A stretch of 64,000 nt of DNA from positions 186,001 to 250,000 of the forward strand of contig BCIV01000013.1 of assembly GCA_001600055.1 (NCBI GenBank), in the 5' to 3' direction. The notes beneath the pieces are model-generated. The model was not told the origin of the DNA. It saw nothing but the letters and a program-made list of their open reading frames with translations, and did no database searches. A program made the position numbers and the translations under genes. The DNA is from Filobasidium wieringae (Eukaryota; Basidiomycota; Tremellomycetes; Filobasidiales; Filobasidiaceae). This document shows positions 31,812 through 42,288 of the stretch, piece after piece (position 1 is the stretch's first letter; each line of letters begins with the position of its first letter).

Positions 31812-33292
31812 TCAGGCGAGGACGTTGATCCCCCTGTCCATCCCTGTCAATCTGACCCCGTTGTTGCTCGCGCTCGTCCCGTTCTGTTCCATCGGTGCCG
31901 GATCGTCGGAATGAGAAAGCCCATCCGCGTATTGGAACTGGTTAGAGTTTTCGTACTGTAGATGTATAGTCGGATGGCCGAGTGAGCGTCGTACGATCAA
32001 GTAGAGGAGAGTGAGAGAACGACTCGACTCGACCCCGCGACCTACCTCGTACATGTCCACGGCGACCTGACAACTCTCCCTGACGACCTCGGGCGCCTCC
32101 CCATCCCGTGCCCACTGTTTCAAGATCCCCAAGACCCCCTTCTCCCTATCCCCCGCTCGTTCGTAAATCTCACCACCCCGTTCCAGATCGATCACGTCGC
32201 TCGGTGGGAACTCGGAGGCGATCCCTCCCAACGCTTCGGCCGCTTCGTGCCGCACCATGTCGTCCTCGTCGGGGTCCCGCATGACGTGCAGGAGAGAGGG
32301 GATCGAGTAGGGGGAAGAAAGTTGACCGAAGATGTAGGCGATCTCGTGGCTGCCGTCGAGCGAGGGTAAACCTGATCAGTCGTCTCGTCCGTTGCCCCTT
32401 GCCTGACAACCTCGGACGACACTCACCGGAAAAGCGCACTGCCATCCCTGAACCCATCGCTCAACGCCTTGACCCCTTCCCTCGCCTTGTCTTCCTGCTC
32501 CTTGCCCTTGATCCCGGCGTTCTTGGCGACGATGTTCCGGAGCGCGAACATGGCTCGGTATCGGATGAAGAGGGGGAGTTTCGGGTTCAGAAGCGTCTCG
32601 GAGAGGGAAGAGATGGATTCCGTCGAGGAAGCTAGGGAAGCCGGTGCTGGGTCTGTCGTTGGGAAATGTTCACTACGAAACGTCGCACGTCGCACGTCGC
32701 ACGTCGCACGTCGGATCAGTCCCGCTCGACCCCACGCGCATCGTCTCAAAGACTCACTCTCCCATCCTAGCCTTGCCCTCCTCCGTGAAATGATCCCACT
32801 CGATCTTGTCCACCGCGATCTCACACGTCTCCCTGACGCTCCTACTCTCATCCCCCCTGTACTTCTTGAGCAGGTCCAGGCTCTGCAAGCTGGACAACGC
32901 TCCCAACGCTTCGGCAGCTTCGTGACGGACCATCTCGCCGTGGAAGGGAGGGTCGTCGATCAGGACCCGTTCGAGGTGAGGGATCGCTTTGGGGTTCTTG
33001 ATCTGGCCGAGGACGTAGGCGAGTTCGTGTTTGAGTAGCGCAGACGGGTCTTTGAAGCCTGTCGAGTCGGTCGGATCGGGGTGAGTACGGTCTCTCTTTT
33101 CATGACGACATTCGAGAACAGGACCGAAAGATCGGACTCACCGGCGGCAACGATATCGACGACCTCATCACCTCCTATAGCCTTGAGCGTGAAGAGGGCA
33201 CGGAAACGTTCGTGCAAAGGCGTCTTCCCGGACCCATCCAAAAGACAGTCCGAGAGTTTTTGCAGCTGTTCTGGGTTGGCTTGGATGGACAT
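31812..33292 (-). CDS. LIA1: Deoxyhypusine hydroxylase (HEAT-repeat, iron-dependent)
   Basis: Minus-strand exons: 33292-33142, 33058-32758, about 32652-32427, 32349-32046 and 31955-31812. The product carries the four His-Glu metal motifs in two symmetric halves: KHELAYVLGQ and RHEAAEALGAL, then RHEIAYIFGQ and RHEAAEALGGI, which hold the di-iron centre. The enzyme hydroxylates deoxyhypusine on eIF5A, completing hypusine. The start MSIQANPEQ is chosen over an upstream ATG (33355). One junction does not close: exon 2 ends with two spare bases (GGGAGA before GTGAGT) but the exon starting at 32652 (reading DPAPASLAS) needs one. A micro-exon or a one-base error must lie in 32653-32757. The enzyme call itself is firm. 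Confidence 0.9.
32682..32709. repeat. Tandem 7-bp repeat (GTCGCAC x4) inside a LIA1 intron
   Basis: Four perfect copies of GTCGCAC plus a partial fifth, within the LIA1 intron whose flanking exons do not match in phase. See the finding on this junction. Confidence 0.85.
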
Positions 33293-33605
33293 GGGGGGTG
33301 TTGTGTGTGCGTGTCGTGCAGCTGGTGGTGGTGGTGGTGTACAATATTTGGACAATCAGATTAGAGAAATTCCAACTTTCGAACGAACGAGGCGGATCCA
33401 AAGTGGGAAAAAGTCCGGGGTAGATGCCAGATGCCCATCGACGATCACGCGTACGGGTTAGACAGGCTGGACCAGGTAGAAGCGCAAGGTGGAGGTCGTC
33501 TTTGGCTAAGCGCAGGCTCATGCACTTCATCTCCTTCGAACGTACAGCCAAGTCCAATCGCTGTACGTTGCAACTGATCCTGTACATTCCAACCAACGTC
33601 CCGTC
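33293..33605. promoter_or_regulatory. Bidirectional promoter region, LIA1/FMC1
   Basis: About 310 bases between two divergent start codons. It must hold both promoters. The GTGGTGGTGGTG run at about 33325 is near the LIA1 start. No specific factor site recognised. Confidence 0.4.
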
Positions 33606-34485
33606 ATGACCAACACGACTTTGCTGAGAACATACCGTTCGACCCTTCGAGAACTGAACAGATCCGTACGTCGTCGCCCGCCCTCGTACCCGAACCCGCA
33701 CTCACCTCCACCGTGAACAGTCCATTCAACCGAGAGGGAAACGAAATGTAGACGTGTTTAAGATGCTTCGTTCGATATATGAAGATCGTATTCATGCTCT
33801 TGGGTCTGGTTCTGGTTCTGGTTCTGGTTCCGTATCGACATCGCCAGCGGCACAGGCAACAAGCTCGACCGTAGCAGCGGCGGCGAATACCATTTTAAAC
33901 AAGACGGAACAAGTCTTGAAATCTGTCCTGCCCTCATCCTCGCCCTCGCCCTCCTCCTCGTCTTCTCCCGCCCCCTTCTTCCACAACGCCCCCTCCTCTT
34001 CGCCCGGAATAAACACCGATTACCCATCGACATCGACCATCTCCACCTCTTCCCCCTCCTCCGTCCTCCTCGCCGATCCGACCCGGGCGGAAAAGGATGT
34101 AAGAGATTTGAACGAGGTCAAAGAGTTTGTGAGAGCGGGGAGGGTGTATAACGTGAGTCTCGGTCTTTTCTTTGAGGGATCGGTTGGGGTTGGGGTTGGA
34201 GGATTGGATCGAGGAACGTCATGGATGGGAGATCATCACGAAACCTAGCCCCCCCTCCTGTTCTCCTCCCACCCGCCGCGACGAACCCAACTAACCCCAT
34301 TGTCCCTGTCGCAGGACCTTCTCCTCCGGTACAACCCGCTCCAAGGTCTCTCGACCGAAGACAGAGTCACCGCCACCTCTCGAAGAGTAGGTCTACAGAG
34401 CCCGGAACGGTACGACGAGAGCATGCAGGGGAAGGAGTTGGGGATCAATTGGGCGTTGAAGGATTTGTTCACCAAGAAGGAGTAG
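33606..34485 (+). CDS. FMC1: F1-ATPase assembly factor, Fmc1 (LYR-like) family
   Basis: Three exons, 33606-33665, 33763-34152 and 34315-34485, 206 aa. The short first exon reads MTNTTLLRTYRSTLRELNRS, an LYR-type N-terminus (LL.TYR..LRE). The C-terminal part has the family signature DLLLRYNPLQGLSTEDRV followed by TATSRRVGL. Between them sits an unusual 100-residue insert of Ser/Pro/Gly repeats (GSGSGSGSGS; SPSPSSSSSPAP) not found in yeast Fmc1. Fmc1 proteins act in the mitochondrial matrix to help assemble the F1 part of ATP synthase. An internal in-frame GTG-start reading (33754) is ignored because the LYR exon fits better. Confidence 0.75.
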
Positions 34486-35073
34486 GGACGATGGGCAATG
34501 CGAGATGCGAGATGGCCAAGGGAGGGGACTTGGTCGAGTACGTGGTGCTGTTTAAACACGTGTATCAATACGAGACATATATAGCATATATACTTGTGCA
34601 ATAAGGCTGTGCGGCGATGCAGGTTGCTCGCGCAGTTCAAGACCGGGGTTCGAGGTGAGAAACGGGTCCTGCCATGTGACGCATCGATCGAAGGGGTGGC
34701 TCTATACGAGTCAAGAATCCGTCACATGTTGTGACCAGCGATACGACTGCGATTCGCTTGAGGATGATAGTAGCTGGAAAGGTGGTCGGGGCATCCTGCC
34801 CGCACGATCGCCGTGGGTCAAGTGTGAGCGTGCCCAAACGCGATCGGGCGGATGAGTGCATGCTTGTGCGTGGTAAAAGATGGTTGACCTGTCCCAACTG
34901 AACTCTGATCCTGTTGTCTGCCATACTTGAATCCGTCAACATGGCAGCCTCGTTTTACAAGTGCTGTCTGTGGCTGATAGGTTGTGATCTTGTGTCTGGA
35001 TGGATTTCTTGTTCCCAGGTTCATCCAGCAAGTTTGATTCAGATCAAAGTGTACATCAAGCCTGATCATCCGA
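34486..35073. other. Intergenic region before tRNA-Ser
   Basis: About 590 bases after FMC1. No protein gene supported; overlapping ORFs on both strands are short and lack features. Confidence 0.35.
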
Positions 35074-35168
35074 GGCCCTGTGCCGGAGTGGTTAACGGGT
35101 GCCCCTGCTATCTAACAGCAGTCCAGGGTATGGCATTTGTCGCTTGTGTTCGAATCACAACGGGGTCG
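35074..35168 (+). tRNA. tRNA-Ser(GCU) with a 14-nt intron
   Basis: Full cloverleaf by hand: acceptor GGCCCTG (35074-35080) pairs over seven positions with CGGGGTC (35161-35167), discriminator G 35168. D-arm CCG/CGG with loop GAGTGGTTAA. Anticodon stem TGCCC (35100-35104) with GGGTA (35126-35130). Loop C-T-GCT-A, anticodon GCT at 35107-35109, decoding AGC/AGU. The intron at 35111-35124 follows position 37, as in eukaryotic nuclear tRNA genes, and contains AGC, complementary to the anticodon. A long variable arm (GGC/GTC) is typical of serine tRNA. T-arm TTGTG-TTCGAAT-CACAA is perfect. A T-rich run (TTTCTTTTT) just downstream serves as the RNA polymerase III terminator. Confidence 0.92.
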
Positions 35169-35565
35169 TTTCTTTTTGCCCATGTTGACGACCACCGGTG
35201 TTTTTCCCGAAGCTATATGGACGTACGGTTTCACTATAGCCAGAATGGTCGAGGTGTTACTGTGTTGGAGAATTGGAGAGGCAAGAACCCTGTACAACGT
35301 CCAGTAGCACAAGATGAAAGGCATTCACGGGGAAACCCGGTTGATCATGCCCGTTATAACGGCGAATTTACGCGATCACGACAGGACTGACAGCATCAGC
35401 AGAGCACTCCCATCATATCGTCTACTTCGCTACTTCGTCCTTTCCAATCAAACCCATCTCTCATCTCTCATCTCCCACCTGCCTTCTTACACTCACTTTT
35501 AGTCCAACTAGTCTAAATCAAAAGCCACCTTCAAATTATTACAAAGTCCTATCCCAAACACGATC
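35169..35565. other. Intergenic, tRNA terminator and 5' of small Tyr/Asn-rich gene
   Basis: Begins with the Pol III terminator (T-rich, 35169-35180) and ends in a CT-rich leader (CATCTCTCATCTCCCACC region, about 35455-35500) before the ATG at 35566, typical of highly expressed fungal genes. Confidence 0.45.
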
Positions 35566-35876
35566 ATGTCTACCTCTACCAACAACGCTGACGTCAATCA
35601 GACTTCTGGAGGGGACTACTCCGTCACTGGCCGCGGAACCAACGATCAGGGGAACCATTACTGCACTCGAGACTACGGTGACAGCGGTAATAACAACGCT
35701 TACCACTACTCCAACCAGTAAGTGTGCCCAGATTTCCTGGATCATCTGTCCCACCGACTGACCGGACATCATATCACGTTGGTAGAGACGGATCTTACTA
35801 CTATAAGAACTCCGACGATTCTACTTACTACAACAACGGACAGGGTCACTCTCAGTACACCCGTCCTGGCAACTGA
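35566..35876 (+). CDS. Small Tyr/Asn-rich protein, 80 aa
   Basis: Two exons, 35566-35717 and 35786-35876; the frame closes exactly across a 68-nt intron with GTAAGT...GGTAG borders. Product about 80 aa: MSTSTNNADVNQTSGG, then NDQGNHYCTRDYGDSG, NAYHYSNQDGSYYYKNSDD and STYYNNGQGHSQYTRPGN. It is made of short 'Y-x-N-D-G-S-Y-Y' repeats. I have the impression that short proteins of this composition recur in fungi as uncharacterised hypotheticals, but I cannot check. No signal peptide or membrane segment. Its CT-rich leader and codon choice suggest good expression. Too short for ordinary ORF cut-offs. Confidence 0.75.
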
Positions 35877-36118
35877 TCAGAGACTCCGCTGATCATACTA
35901 CTCAGTCGAGGTTGCTGCCGGAAACCGTCTTACCAAGAGGAGAGAAGAATGAAGGGCTGCAAGGGGAAGAAGATGAGAGTACGGAGGGCGGAGAGACGAG
36001 TGATAAAGGCGCAATCGAGTAGAGATGTGACGGTTCTGAATTATATCGGTGTACATGACGTCAAACCGGAAAACGAGAGTAGCATATACATGTGATGTGC
36101 TGCCACTTCTCATCGTCA

Positions 36119-36745
36119 TCAACGAGTCCTTCCCGCCTGATGACACTGCCTATCGTCGTTAACGGTCCCGACTTCAAATTCGTGCTCGACATGTTTATAG
36201 GGATGTTTCGCCGCGATGTTGTTCGACCAAGATGAGCATTTCTTGGCTACCGATCCGGGAGGAGAGTAATTGAGTTGGATCGAGGGAAGAGGGGGTATGG
36301 CGGAGGAGTGCTCAGTGATGACCGATTTCTTGCGTGAAACGGTGGGTTTCCTCCTCAGGCTCAAGGTAGAGAATCGTTTGTTATTGTGATTCCCTTGCTC
36401 CACGACGGGTTTGGATTGAAGAGATACGTCGGGTTTATCCGGAATGAGAAAGTATTTGTTGTCATCCTCGACGACGAACGATTGCTCCAAGTTGGCAGTC
36501 TTGATCTGTCCCGCATCGATGATGACGGGATCCGCTGGATGACGCAACGCGATCAACGAGCTCCAGTTCGTAGAGAAAGTAGCCTTGGATTGTGGGGTCC
36601 GAGGGATGGGCTGCTTGGTCTCCGGGTGAACTGGGAAGGAGGTGAAAGACTCTTCGGATAGGTCGGGTAGGAGATCCCTGGTGGACGAGGTGTCCGAATC
36701 GGACTGGTCGCGGAGTGATTTGAAGCGGTGAGCTAGGGGAGACAT
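36119..36745 (-). CDS. Hypothetical Ser-rich protein, 208 aa
   Basis: Single open frame on the minus strand from ATG 36745 (MSPLAHRFKSLRDQSD; an ATG 33 bases upstream is in frame). It is polar, rich in Ser, Lys and Pro, with a KPTVSRKKSVITEHSS stretch that looks like a phosphorylated linker. No domain, signal or membrane helix. A basic pair of patches (RRKPTVSRKK) may act as nuclear signal. Identity unknown; upstream exons cannot be excluded. Confidence 0.5.
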   Translation of the reverse strand: MSPLAHRFKSLRDQSDSDTSSTRDLLPDLSEESFTSFPVHPETKQPIPRTPQSKATFSTNWSSLIALRHPADPVIIDAGQIKTANLEQSFVVEDDNKYFLIPDKPDVSLQSKPVVEQGNHNNKRFSTLSLRRKPTVSRKKSVITEHSSAIPPLPSIQLNYSPPGSVAKKCSSWSNNIAAKHPYKHVEHEFEVGTVNDDRQCHQAGRTR

Positions 36746-37028
36746 GGTAGCGCTGGAACGAGGTGTCAGGTGTCGCAAGATTTGCCAGTATGAGGATGAT
36801 TGTGTCTATCTTCCCGGGGGGAATATGACTTGGGGAATAACATATACACCAAATGCGGGAAACAGTTGTTGTTGTTGTTGTTATTGACGAACATCGATTG
36901 ATCGCAGGTGCCCCTTCGATCACGCGCGCTAACCTGAAATCGACGCCGGTCGCTGATCACTGATCTAGCCCAGTGAATGTCGCTACAACCCTCAATACAG
37001 TGTGTCAAGAATAATAATAATTACAACT

Positions 37029-39428
37029 TTACAGAGGAATCCAGTTCCCGATTATAGCTATAGGCATACCCCACCTGAAATAAGCCAGCAGCAGATCAGT
37101 AAACGCGATTCACGACCTGCGCTAAGGGGAAACACCTACGAGTCTCGTCGGATCGTGAAATTGAGAGCACATCTAATGGTCCTGACCTCTTTGGAGGGGT
37201 TCGACTGTTCGATCGAATCCAGACTGAACGGCGGGATAGCAAAGTTCTGTTTCGTATAGTTCCCATTGAATCCTCCTAGCGGCGGTGAAGAAATAGGAGA
37301 AGTGAAGGTCGAAGGGTTGAAAGGATGGGTCGGGGCTGGTCCCAAAGCCGGGCTGGTAGCCGTCGTTTGTGTCCGACTGGTCTCCTGAGGTTGACTTTTC
37401 GTGAGATGAGAGGGTATATGTAGAGTACAGACGGTGTTGACGCTTTTCGTTTCTGGGAAACATAGGATTCTAGTCAGGACTGTCCCGAGCTCTGATTATG
37501 TAATCTGAAGCTCACTGGTATCGAATGCAATACTTCCAAACAACTACAGTCGCAAAAGACAGCCAATCAGTATCGCCACAACGATCACCACCTCGACTGC
37601 GATCCTCACCTGATAATACTTGACGATCGATTCCTCATCCATCAACTGGAAAATCCCCAAATTTCCACCTCTAAACCAACCACTCGGTATCCCCGTCAAA
37701 ACGCTCATCTCCTTGTTCCCCTTGTAGATCTCTCCTGTTCTCCTCCATAAACAAGCCGGGGTGTGGATAGCAGAGAACACACGATCGTAATCGAGCATCA
37801 ACCGTTCGAACGCTTCTTCAACGAAAATCAAGTCCAGGTCGGATAGGGATTGCGCTATTGCTCTGAAAGCTGGACGAAAGATGGACATTGGACGTAAAAT
37901 CGCTTGAATGGATGCCTGCGAGACACTATTTTCGCAATCACATGAGCTCGAGTGATCACGTTGACAGGAGAAAACGAACATGCTCACTTTTTCTCCAACC
38001 ATTTGAACATTCTCGCATACCCTCGAGCGTAATCGTAAGGCTTCAAAAGACCCGCTTCGTACTTTGCCTGAATGACCTTTCTCAACCTCTCGTCTCTCGT
38101 TCCGGATTGTTGATCTGCCGCTGCCAGGTAGAACTTTTCACTATGACAAGATCGAAAGGGAAAGTTATGAGTATCATGCTAAACCGTGCTCTTCGGTGTT
38201 GTCGACCTACGTGCTGTTGGCTTCGGGAATAAGAGGTTTCGTCTCCTCCTCCGTGCCTGTGCTGGCTCCAATCCCATTCCCCTTGATCTGACCCCCATTC
38301 CCATTCCCATTCCCCCCGACCCCACCCATCCCTAAACCTCCTGCACCGGGACTCCCCAACGCTCCCCAATCGATCCCAAACTCATCCAACTCCATCCCTC
38401 CAGGGTTAATGAAATCTCCTAACATCCCCGTCCCCGCTCCAGGTGCGTTGTTAGGTTCAGCCAGATTCAAGACGTCTCCCAATCCTCCAGGGAGAGAAGG
38501 GATCCCAAGGGATTCCAAGTATTCGGAGAGGATCCCGAATTCTCCCCCTCTGTCTGTCGAGTTTCTTCTTTGGGTCGTTATTAGGTTGGATTGGAGTGGT
38601 TGGTTGGGTGCCGAGGTGGTGTTGGAGGAGGAGGCGGTGGGAAGGGAGTAAGTGGGGATGTTGAGTTGAGGTTGAGGTTGTATTTGTAGTTGAGATTGTA
38701 TCTGTGCCTGTTGTTGCTGTTGTTGCGCTTGTTGACCTTGCTGCTGCTGCTGTATCGACGGGGCAGACGATTGCTGATACCCCTGACCCAAAGCCCGATC
38801 TCCCCCACCCATCCCCAATCCCAACTCCATCTTCTCTTCCTGACCTGCTACATCCTCTTCCCTCTCTTTCCCCACCCTAGACCTCTTCCCGGTCCCAGCG
38901 GGACTAGACGCTCCGGAGGAAGCGGCCGCTCGTTTGAAAGCGACCCGGGCGGCCTGGTTGGCCAGTTGAGATGCGGCGAGTTTGCTATCCTCCAAACAAA
39001 GATCGGGGATCTCACGCTTGATACAGCGGAGGCATGGACGGTGGGTATCACAGACCATGTGACTGGTAGGTTGTTTTTACCCAAGCGATCAAGGTGTAAC
39101 CGAATCAAGCGGGAAAATGGGATATGCTCTTCAGTTTCGATGACAATGATATCAATGAGGAGTAAAGAATGAAGGCGACTGACCTTCTTCTGCAATAGAT
39201 ACAAGCCCTGATCTTCTTCCCTCCCGGTTCCTTCTTTGTCCGTTTCGTATCAGAGGTAGCATAGACCCCGTTCTCTTCACTAGGAGAACCAGGTGTATCG
39301 GGAGTGATATCCATCGATGAAGATTGTTGTGGCTGTTGCGTCTGGATTGGAGCGAGGTATTGGTTGGACGGAGATGGTTGGGTCTGTGCCTGTTGTTGTG
39401 GCTGTTGTGGTGGGAAGGGAGCGAACAT
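37029..39428 (-). CDS. ERT1: Zn2Cys6 regulator of gluconeogenesis type, with PAS domain
   Basis: Seven exons: 39428-39184, 39062-38211, 38140-37988, 37925-37610, 37543-37516, 37452-37140, 37074-37029; 1,953 nt, 650 aa, all phases agree. The zinc cluster lies at about residues 75-105, rebuilt across the first intron (ACIYCRRSHMVCDTHRPCLRCIKR). A Gln-rich run (about 165-200) follows. The conserved C-terminal part begins EKFYLAAAD and continues YEAGLLKPYDYARGYARM, LDLIFVEEAFERLMLDYDRV and CLWRRTGEIYKGNKEM (PAS-like), ending WGMPIAIIGNWIPL. This layout matches ERT1/RDS2/AcuK regulators, which control gluconeogenic genes in response to carbon source. The first intron has a GTCAGT donor. Confidence 0.9.
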
Positions 39429-39891
39429 GATGGTGATGAGGTGTACTTTTGACTATTCCAAGCCAGTCGGTTGTCCGTTTTCTTTGCGAATTGGATGCTG
39501 AGATAGGTATTCGTTCACAGAATAACACTAGGTGGTTGAAGTTGGGAGTACCCGGAGTATGGCATGATCTATAGAGGATTGAAGTGAATTGACCAGAATG
39601 AAGCGATGTTCGACGAGTTTGGCCAGTTGAAATCCTACAACAGTGAATGGATTGAACCGAACCTCAGCTGTGCCTTACGGGCGCCGCGTACCTCGTGCTA
39701 GCCGGGGGCGTAGTGTATATAGCTTAGCTCGACCACCAGGCGACGTGTATGCAACGATGTCATAGGGCTCACCCTGTCTCTACCTTGGCAACTGACTCGG
39801 TCTCATAAAAAGTCGCTCAGTCGTCAATTTCATACGCACAACCAGCTGCTCGACCGCCCACACACACATATTCTTATACCACAAACTCAAT
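39429..39891. promoter_or_regulatory. Bidirectional promoter region, ERT1-like/THR4
   Basis: About 460 bases between divergent start codons. No TATA box or known factor site stands out. Confidence 0.35.
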
Positions 39892-41967
39892 ATGGAAGAC
39901 GAACTCAAGTACTTTTCGACCAGGGGAGGAGACGAGCGTTTGACCTTTGAAGAGGTAAGCCCAGGCACCTCGCTCCACCTGATTTCGGCCGAACCTCGTT
40001 TCCTGACCTTCTCTGCTCTGCTCTCCTCTAGGCAGTCCTCACCGGTCTAGCCCCAAATGGTGGACTCTACATCCCCACTCAGATCCCAGTTTTACCAACG
40101 GATTGGAAAACCCAATGGCAATCTCTATCATTCTCCGACCTATCCTTCCAAATCCTCTCCCTCTTCATCCCAGAAACATCCATCCCTCACTCAGACCTCA
40201 AGAAAATCATCGATACCTCCTACAGTACTTTTCGCCATGATGAAACTACCCCCTTGAAACAGGTGGACAAGCAGGAATACGTCTTGGAATTGTTTCACGG
40301 ACCTACTTTTGCTTTTAAAGATGTCGCTTTGCAATTCCTGGGGAACGTTTTCGAATACGTCTTGAAGAGGAAGAACGAGGGGAAGGGTGAGGGGGAGGGA
40401 AGGAGTAGGTTGACCGTTGTTGGTGCTACTTCTGGTGATACCGGAAGGTGAGTCCCGGATCGTGCTTCTTACACCTTTTCTTCTTTATCCCCTCGACACT
40501 CGCCTGTGCATGTAAACCCGGAAGACTGACCAGCTCATCATCTGACCTACAGTGCCGCCATCTACGGTCTGCGAGGAAAAAAGGATGTCTCCATCTACAT
40601 CTTGTACCCATACGGACGAGTCTCTCCCATTCAGGAAGCTCAGATGGCTACTGTGCCCGATGAGAACGTTCACTGTGTCGCTGTCGATGGGACTTTTGAT
40701 GATTGTCAGGTGAGCCGTAGTGAACGGGTTTCGAAAAGGGAGACAAATAGTGACCGTGTTCCGTCATTTTTGCGATACTCCAGGACACCGTCAAGACTCT
40801 CTTCTCGGACGTAGAGTTCAACGCTACTCATCGACTAGGAGCTATCAACAGTATCAATTGGGCTCGTATCCTCGCTCAAATCGTCTACTACTTCCACGCC
40901 TACCTTCATCTCCCTGCCGCCATCCGTGATTCCCCCACCCCTTGTGTCCAATTCGTCGTCCCTACCGGAAACTTTGGGGATATCTTGGCTGGATTCTACG
41001 CAAAGAGGTTGGGATTACCCATGAGGGAATTGGTCGTCGCTACGAACGAGAACGATATCCTTCAGAGATTCTGGAAGACTGGGAGGTACGAGAAGAAGGA
41101 TTCTTCTTCAAAGGATATCAAGGGGGAGGCCGAGGAGACTGAAGTCGTTCAAGGTTCTTCGGACGGGGCTCAGGCGAGTTCCGCAGGGGGTGTCAAAGAG
41201 ACCCTTTCCCCTGCGATGGACATCCTCGTCTCTTCCAACTTTGAACGTCTCTTGTTCTACCTCGCCTACGATACTCAATCCGTCCCTCAGAACGTTTCCG
41301 CTTCCTCCGCTTCCGGGGTGGAAACTCCTCGACCGGAGATCGCTGGCGCAGGGAACGCCGCTAATCAGGAAGATCGAGTGAGGAGAGCTCAAGCGGCTGT
41401 GAAATCCTGGATGGACGAGTTGAAGGGTACCGGATCGGTCGATCTCTCGAGCGTACTCAGCAGGGCCAAGGAGGATTTCAAGGCGGAGAGGGTTTCGGAT
41501 GAGCAGACTGCAGAACAGATCAAGAGGTCGTACAAGGGCAACGAGGAGTTTGGACCGTACGTCGTCGATCCTCACACTGCCGTCGGGTTGGAGGCTACCC
41601 GAAGGGTTTCCAAGGTTTCGTGAGTCTGAATCAGATTTCGAACCATGTCCCGCCATATGATAGACGACTGATCGCGGTTGCCCGCCCGTGTAGCCCCCCC
41701 GAGACTGTCTTTGTTACCCTCTCTACCGCTCATCCCGCCAAATTCGATGCGGCCGTACAAAAGGCTTTACCCACTTCCGAGTTCCCAGAATTCGACTTTG
41801 ACGGTCAGGTCTTGCCTGACGTCCTCCGACAACTATCCGGAATGGAGAAGCGAGTGACCCGAGTACAAGGTGAACAAGGAGTGAGAGAGTTGATCGAGAA
41901 GATCGCAAAGGAGAACAAGGAGAAGGAGGCCGCACCCGTCCAGGAGGAGGGCAAGGGGTCTATGTGA
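39892..41967 (+). CDS. THR4: Threonine synthase (PLP enzyme)
   Basis: Five exons: 39892-39954, 40032-40447, 40553-40709, 40784-41619, 41694-41967; 581 aa. Starts MEDELKYFSTRGGDE, the typical N-terminus. The PLP lysine motif is HGPTFAFKDVALQFLG. The phosphate-binding motif ATSGDTGSAA is rebuilt across the second intron. Further markers: NSINWARI, PTGNFGDILAGFYAK, SSNFERLLFYL, DPHTAVGLEA and LSTAHPAKF. The enzyme converts O-phosphohomoserine to threonine in the cytosol. The ends carry two low-complexity inserts (about 375-395 and 420-445), as is common in fungal forms. Confidence 0.95.
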
Positions 41968-42288
41968 TTGGTGCATGTATTAGAGCTTTGGGGTCCATCA
42001 TATTTGCATTTAGATTGTTACTGTTACAGGACGTTTCGAGGTTCAAGGGCGAGATCGGAATTGGTTTGATGATATTCTACTCTGAGATCGCGCGACGAGT
42101 CTCAGCTCAATTACAGGTTGATGAACATCTATCGTCTTGTCCATGTCGTACTTCTCAATCACTTAGCTCGCTCGAACATTGTTGTCTACCGTATGAATTC
42201 GAACCATACATCTCCTGGTAGGTCACACCGCAGACCGTCAAGTCTTTCACGTCTCTCAACGAAATTTAGAGGATCACAGGACGCCGCT
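41968..42288. other. Intergenic region
   Basis: About 320 bases between THR4 and the F-box/WD40 gene, same strand. The frame of the F-box gene is open upstream to an ATG at 42118, but the shorter start is preferred. Confidence 0.35.

Noticed and set aside
34245..34640. 131-codon minus ORF over the FMC1 3' end
   Set aside because: Shadow of FMC1 exon 3 and its 3' UTR; no features.
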